Assembly (NCBI GenBank): GCA_964410665.1
Contig: CAYPIE010000046.1
Span: 1 to 46,989 of the forward strand
Source: CAYPIE01 sp964410665
GTDB lineage: Bacteria; Planctomycetota; Planctomycetia; Gemmatales; Gemmataceae
Direction of reading: 5' to 3'
Length of the DNA: 46,989 bases
Shown here: piece after piece, positions 44,029-46,989 of the stretch
How positions within the stretch are numbered: position 1 is the first letter of the stretch
Layout of the letters: each line of letters opens with the position of its first letter
The notes under the pieces: generated by a model
Told to the model about the DNA's origin: nothing
What the model saw: only the letters and a program-made list of their open reading frames with translations
Databases searched by the model: none
Made by a program: the position numbers and the translations under genes

Positions 44029-45525
44029 ATGCGCCATTTCCAATCGGTCATCGGGGTCGCCGTGGTTACTGCTGGGCTCGCGGTCAGCCAGCCGGTAACG
44101 GCGCAGAACTATCGCTGGTACGAGGTGCGTGATCAACAAGTCCGTATTGACCTGTATGTGTTCTGGTCCAAGACTTGTTCAAACTGTACCGAGGCATGGA
44201 AGTTTATCCATGGCATGCGCAAGCGTCATCCCTGGATCAATCTACATGCATATGAGATCACTACCTACCCGGCCAACCGTCAGCTGTATCACCAGATGGC
44301 GCAAAGCCTCCATTACCACAACGCAGGCCCAGTACCGGCGTTCTTCTATTGCAAAAAGATGATGATCGGCTTCCAAACGCCCCAGTCGAGTGGCAAAACA
44401 CTCGAAAGCGCCCTGGTGCGTTGGCAGGCGACTCTACAGACACGATATGAGCAGCGGCAGCAAACGCCCCCGCCGCTGGCCTTACTCCCCCTCGCCGACC
44501 TTGGGGGACTGACTACGCTGTCGGTTCTGTTGTTTCAAGGGCTTGAAGAACAACCGTCCCCCCCCGAGGCAGCGTGGTCGCCACCTACCTTACCTACCCC
44601 ACCAACGGCGGAAGATGACCTATTCGACCTCGACGCCGCTTTCCCGGCAGAAGAGGAACAATTCGTGGTACCCGTTTGGGGGACGGTGACGGCCGATGAG
44701 GTATCATTGCCGGCATTTACCTTGGTGCTCGCGGGACTGGATGCGTTCAATCCATGTGCTTTTTTTGTACTAATGATCCTCTTAAGCATCATGCTGCGGA
44801 CCCAGAGTCGCGGTCGGATGCTACTGGTCGGCGGGGTGTTTGTCTTCTTCTCGGGATTGATGTACTTCCTGTTCATGGCCGCCTGGTTGAACCTATTCTT
44901 CCTAGTCGGCTATCTCCGGGTGATTACGCTCGCTGCAGGGATCATTGCCGTCACCGCGGCATTGATCAACGTCAAGGACTACTTCTGGTTCAAGCAAGGG
45001 GCGAGCTTGTCGATTCCCGAGTCCGCCAAACCAGGTTTGTTCAAACGCATGAATGCCCTGGTGAGCTCGGTGTCGCTGGGGACCGTGCTGGTGGGTGCGG
45101 CCTCCCTAGCAGCGATCGCCAACCTCTACGAATTGCTATGCACAGCCGGGTTTCCAATGATCTACACCCGCGTGCTCACCCTCCGCGAGCTCCCCACCGA
45201 AACATATTACTTCTGGCTGGCAACCTACAATCTGATTTACATCATCCCTCTTGCCTGCATTGTCCTCGGCTTCTCATTGACGCTATCCTCCCATCGACTC
45301 AACGAGTACGAGGGCCGGGTGATGAAACTGTTTTCGGGAATGATGATGTTGACCCTGGGAGGCGTCTTGCTCATCGAGCCCGAGTGGCTCAATACGCTTC
45401 GTGGTGCGGTCAGCGCATTGGCAGTAGCCGTAGGGCTGGCGACCACCATAGCGTTGGTTGATCGACTTCGCCGTAGGCACTGGAAAACTCGATCCGAACA
45501 GGGCCAAGGCAAGCTTGAGGTGTAA
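44029..45525 (+). CDS. Thioredoxin-like / CcdA-DsbD-like membrane fusion protein
   Basis: A 498-aa protein. After a signal peptide (to about T-A-Q-N) comes a thioredoxin-like domain with redox motif Cys50-Ser-Asn-Cys53 and a cis-proline region at 102-103 (G-P-V-P-A). A Pro/Glu-rich linker (about 140-220) leads to a membrane part of about 7-8 helices like CcdA or the DsbD beta domain, with Cys243 (F-N-P-C) in its first helix and Cys371 (L-L-C-T) in a later one, fitting the membrane cysteine pair that carries electrons across. The order, thioredoxin first and membrane second, is reversed relative to the C-terminal thioredoxin of DsbD. It should pass reducing power to envelope proteins. AGGAGG lies about 7 bases upstream of ATG 44029. 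Confidence 0.87.
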   Translation: MRHFQSVIGVAVVTAGLAVSQPVTAQNYRWYEVRDQQVRIDLYVFWSKTCSNCTEAWKFIHGMRKRHPWINLHAYEITTYPANRQLYHQMAQSLHYHNAGPVPAFFYCKKMMIGFQTPQSSGKTLESALVRWQATLQTRYEQRQQTPPPLALLPLADLGGLTTLSVLLFQGLEEQPSPPEAAWSPPTLPTPPTAEDDLFDLDAAFPAEEEQFVVPVWGTVTADEVSLPAFTLVLAGLDAFNPCAFFVLMILLSIMLRTQSRGRMLLVGGVFVFFSGLMYFLFMAAWLNLFFLVGYLRVITLAAGIIAVTAALINVKDYFWFKQGASLSIPESAKPGLFKRMNALVSSVSLGTVLVGAASLAAIANLYELLCTAGFPMIYTRVLTLRELPTETYYFWLATYNLIYIIPLACIVLGFSLTLSSHRLNEYEGRVMKLFSGMMMLTLGGVLLIEPEWLNTLRGAVSALAVAVGLATTIALVDRLRRRHWKTRSEQGQGKLEV

Positions 45526-45581
45526 CGTATCCGTGTGGCAATTCAGCCGCTGTGTCGGGCTCGGCGTGGGTTCGACTCGAT

Positions 45582-45623
45582 CGTCAGCACCCGACTGAAC
45601 CAGCGATCCGTTGGGTGCTGACG
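45582..45623 (+). terminator. 11-bp perfect hairpin after the thioredoxin-CcdA gene
   Basis: CGTCAGCACCC at 45582-45592 pairs with GGGTGCTGACG at 45613-45623 around a 20-base loop, about 55 bases past the stop codon. No T tract follows. It probably marks the 3' end of the transcript. Confidence 0.5.
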
Positions 45624-45950
45624 CGGAGGGGCCATACGAAGGTTCAACCCATCGGCATTTCAACAAACAAACAAGTCGACTGAATCGCTGAAGCTCACGC
45701 ATCCATCAAATCCAGCGTCAATCCCCCAAACACCACATCCTTAACTCGAAATATTTGCATGCATTTGTTCGGAGCCCCCGCTGCAGGATTAAGCGGGTCA
45801 AGCGAGAACTTTCTCTGTAAATAAAAAAACTACATATATAAGATATTATGTTTTGCTCAAAACTTGGCCACCTCGATGACCGAAAATCGACTCAACAATT
45901 TTTTTTCTTTTTCGCGATGCCACTTCCCGATCAATCCTGTAAACTGATCG

Positions 45951-46074
45951 GACGGTCTATGGAAATATACCGTCAGCATGTGCTTTGATCCTCACACTTT
46001 GGTCTCGTTTTCCGTTGGTCGAACTTTCTTTATGATCGTTTTCTGACAATATATCGTCAATACCGTCAGTATGT
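45951..46074. promoter_or_regulatory. Cluster of CGTCA half-sites, candidate operator array
   Basis: In the AT-rich stretch, TACCGTCAGCATGT (45968-45981) and TACCGTCAGTATGT (46061-46074) are near-identical, 93 bases apart. The first is the right arm of an inverted repeat at 45951-45974 (GACGGTCTAT / ATATACCGTC, one mismatch, loop GGAA). Just before the second lies a 16-base near-palindrome TGACAATATATCGTCA (46044-46059). Together this gives about five half-sites of the form TGACGRTAT in both directions, suitable for cooperative binding of a dimeric regulator. Confidence 0.45.
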
Positions 46075-46644
46075 TCCAAGAAATGTCAACCTAGGAAGTA
46101 TCGCTGCATACATTGAATCGGGTTTATTTCTCCTGTACTCTCCCAAAGTTCAACGCAAAAACGTTAAAATCGTGCCAAGATAATACAATCATATACTCAA
46201 TAATAATGTCATGATGGAACTTCCTCGCCCCATTCCATGGATTGTTCTTCCGTCTGATCTCCACGCCGACTTTGCTCAATCACTTTGGGCGAAGCTCGGG
46301 GCAAAGCGACGCCCTGCCATCGACCCGCGACCGAGGTCCTATCGCCATGGCAGTCAGTCCAGCATCAATCCGGCTAGCTCGGCTAAGCAACCCCTATCGT
46401 CAAGCAGTTTGAGCTCCGAGAACCCCGGATCGATTGCGTTGGGCACCTCCTCTCCTCGGAGAATGCTGTTCCTTGATGGCCAAGTCTTTTCTCAAACCTC
46501 TCCCACTTTCCTATGGAGGCATCTGAATTGGTTATCTCGATTACCTGATTGATTGCACACTAGGGGATACCACGTTGCCCCACGGAGCGGGCAATCGGCT
46601 GACTCGGACCCTGACACTATTCGACTCGTACAGGAGTACATCCC

Positions 46645-46989
46645 ATGTCATGGAATGCCCGCAACCAGACCAGAACCTCCCGCCCTGCACCCCTTCGCTT
46701 TCTCACCCTCGAGGACCGCATCACCCCCGTCGGCAACGACCTCTTCGCCGACGCCGAAGTCCTGATGCTCGACGATTTCGACAGTTTCTTTGCCTCGGTC
46801 AACAACACCGGCTTTACCGGCGAGGACGGCGAGCCCAACCATGGCGGCGACGCCGAACCTCTGGCCTCCGCCTGGTACTCCTGGACTGCCCCACAGAATG
46901 GGGTATTGAGACTCGGGGGGAGTATGGAATTCCCTCCCGAACCGGCGAGCTTGGCGGTCTACACGGGGGATGCGGTCGACGCTCTTACC
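46645..46989 (+). CDS. Secreted protein, 5' part only (cut by window edge)
   Basis: A frame from ATG 46645 remains open for 115 codons to the window edge. AGGAG lies 8 bases upstream. The N-terminus is basic and polar, without a hydrophobic signal peptide, but carries P-L-R-F-L-T-L-E-D-R-I-T-P, closely matching the leader of the S8 protease. The part that follows (N-D-L-F-A-D-A-E-V-L, then G-E-P-N-H-G-G, S-A-W-Y-S-W-T-A-P, and S-L-A-V-Y-T-G) is a beta-sandwich module frequent in large extracellular proteins of planctomycetes and cyanobacteria. A large surface protein is likely. Shorter frames on both strands here are shadows of this one. Confidence 0.83.
   Translation, partial: MSWNARNQTRTSRPAPLRFLTLEDRITPVGNDLFADAEVLMLDDFDSFFASVNNTGFTGEDGEPNHGGDAEPLASAWYSWTAPQNGVLRLGGSMEFPPEPASLAVYTGDAVDALT

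Larger units (their letters stand above)
45526..46644. other. Long AT-rich non-coding region
   Basis: About 1.1 kb with no supported gene. Its first part holds a terminator-like hairpin. From about 45800 to 46240 the sequence is markedly AT-rich, unlike the rest of the window, with A and T runs and repeated CGTCA sites. The last 400 bases return to usual composition and contain a 113-codon frame (46211-46552) with no recognisable features. It lies upstream of a gene for a secreted protein and probably acts as its control region or leader. Confidence 0.5.

Noticed and set aside
45565..45625. Possible tRNA, suggested by a GGGTTCGACTC sequence
   Set aside because: No acceptor stem or anticodon arm can be formed around it; the pairing present is the simple 11-bp hairpin.
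46211..46552. 113-codon plus-strand frame in the long intergenic region
   Set aside because: There is no ribosome site, and the translation is Ser/Pro-rich without a domain; it is kept as non-coding but not excluded.
46553..46842. Short frames on both strands near the right edge
   Set aside because: They are shadows of the frame starting at 46645, which has a ribosome site and a recognisable secreted-protein module.
1..46989. Search for CRISPR arrays, insertion sequences, phage or toxin-antitoxin genes
   Set aside because: No regularly spaced repeats, transposase, integrase or recognisable toxin-antitoxin pair was seen in any frame.

Overview
The window looks like a chromosome segment of a planctomycete, most likely a Gemmataceae-type organism of moderately high GC. 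The evidence is gene content. There are DUF1501 and DUF1800 proteins with twin-arginine leaders, three ECF sigma factors, a sigma-linked Ser/Thr kinase with a C-terminal ectodomain, a sulfatase, a tricorn-type protease, an MJ0042 zinc-ribbon protein, a TIGR02996-type protein, and secreted proteins carrying an N-terminal L-E-x-R-x-T-P motif. No rRNA, tRNA, CRISPR array, insertion sequence or phage gene was seen, so this is chromosomal backbone with lineage-specific genes.

Layout. 0.1-4.6 kb (minus): a 589-aa secreted protein, DUF1800 and DUF1501 in one run. 4.8-7.2 kb: an SDR oxidoreductase divergent from an NCS2-like permease. 7.3-10.7 kb (minus): ECF sigma factor, membrane Ser/Thr kinase and a six-cysteine protein. 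11-13.5 kb (minus): a doubtful small ORF, a triplicated beta-propeller protein, and an ECF sigma factor with a soluble ZAS-type anti-sigma factor. 13.7-16.1 kb (plus): a subtilisin-like protease with FG-GAP-like repeats. 16.1-27.0 kb (minus): a five-gene cluster of MoxR ATPase, DUF58, BatA-like VWA protein, VWA/GATase-like protein and zinc-ribbon PQQ-like propeller protein. 27.4-28.7 kb (plus): a second DUF1501 protein. 29.1-29.9 kb (minus): a soluble histidine kinase, divergent from an ABC / HlyD / TolC-type export operon (30.2-34.9 kb, plus). 35.1-36.8 kb (minus): sulfatase. 37.2-38.0 kb (plus): TIGR02996-type protein. 38.2-42.6 kb (minus): tricorn-like protease and alpha/beta hydrolase. 42.9-45.5 kb (plus): ECF sigma factor and a thioredoxin-CcdA fusion. 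45.5-46.6 kb: a long AT-rich non-coding stretch with repeated operator-like sites. 46.6 kb to the edge: the start of a secreted protein.

The unifying theme is the cell envelope: regulated gene expression (three ECF factors, one kinase of each type), membrane chaperone/VWA machinery, export and extracellular proteolysis. The most unusual points are the ABC exporter, whose nucleotide-binding domain has lost most catalytic motifs while its operon stays complete; the signal peptide of its outer-membrane partner, which is split across two reading frames at a G5 run; the shared L-E-x-R-x-T-P leader in two proteins with no classical signal peptide; and the repeated CGTCA half-sites upstream of the truncated secreted protein gene. 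No single gene set here can be called a new system from sequence alone; the degenerate exporter operon is the best candidate.
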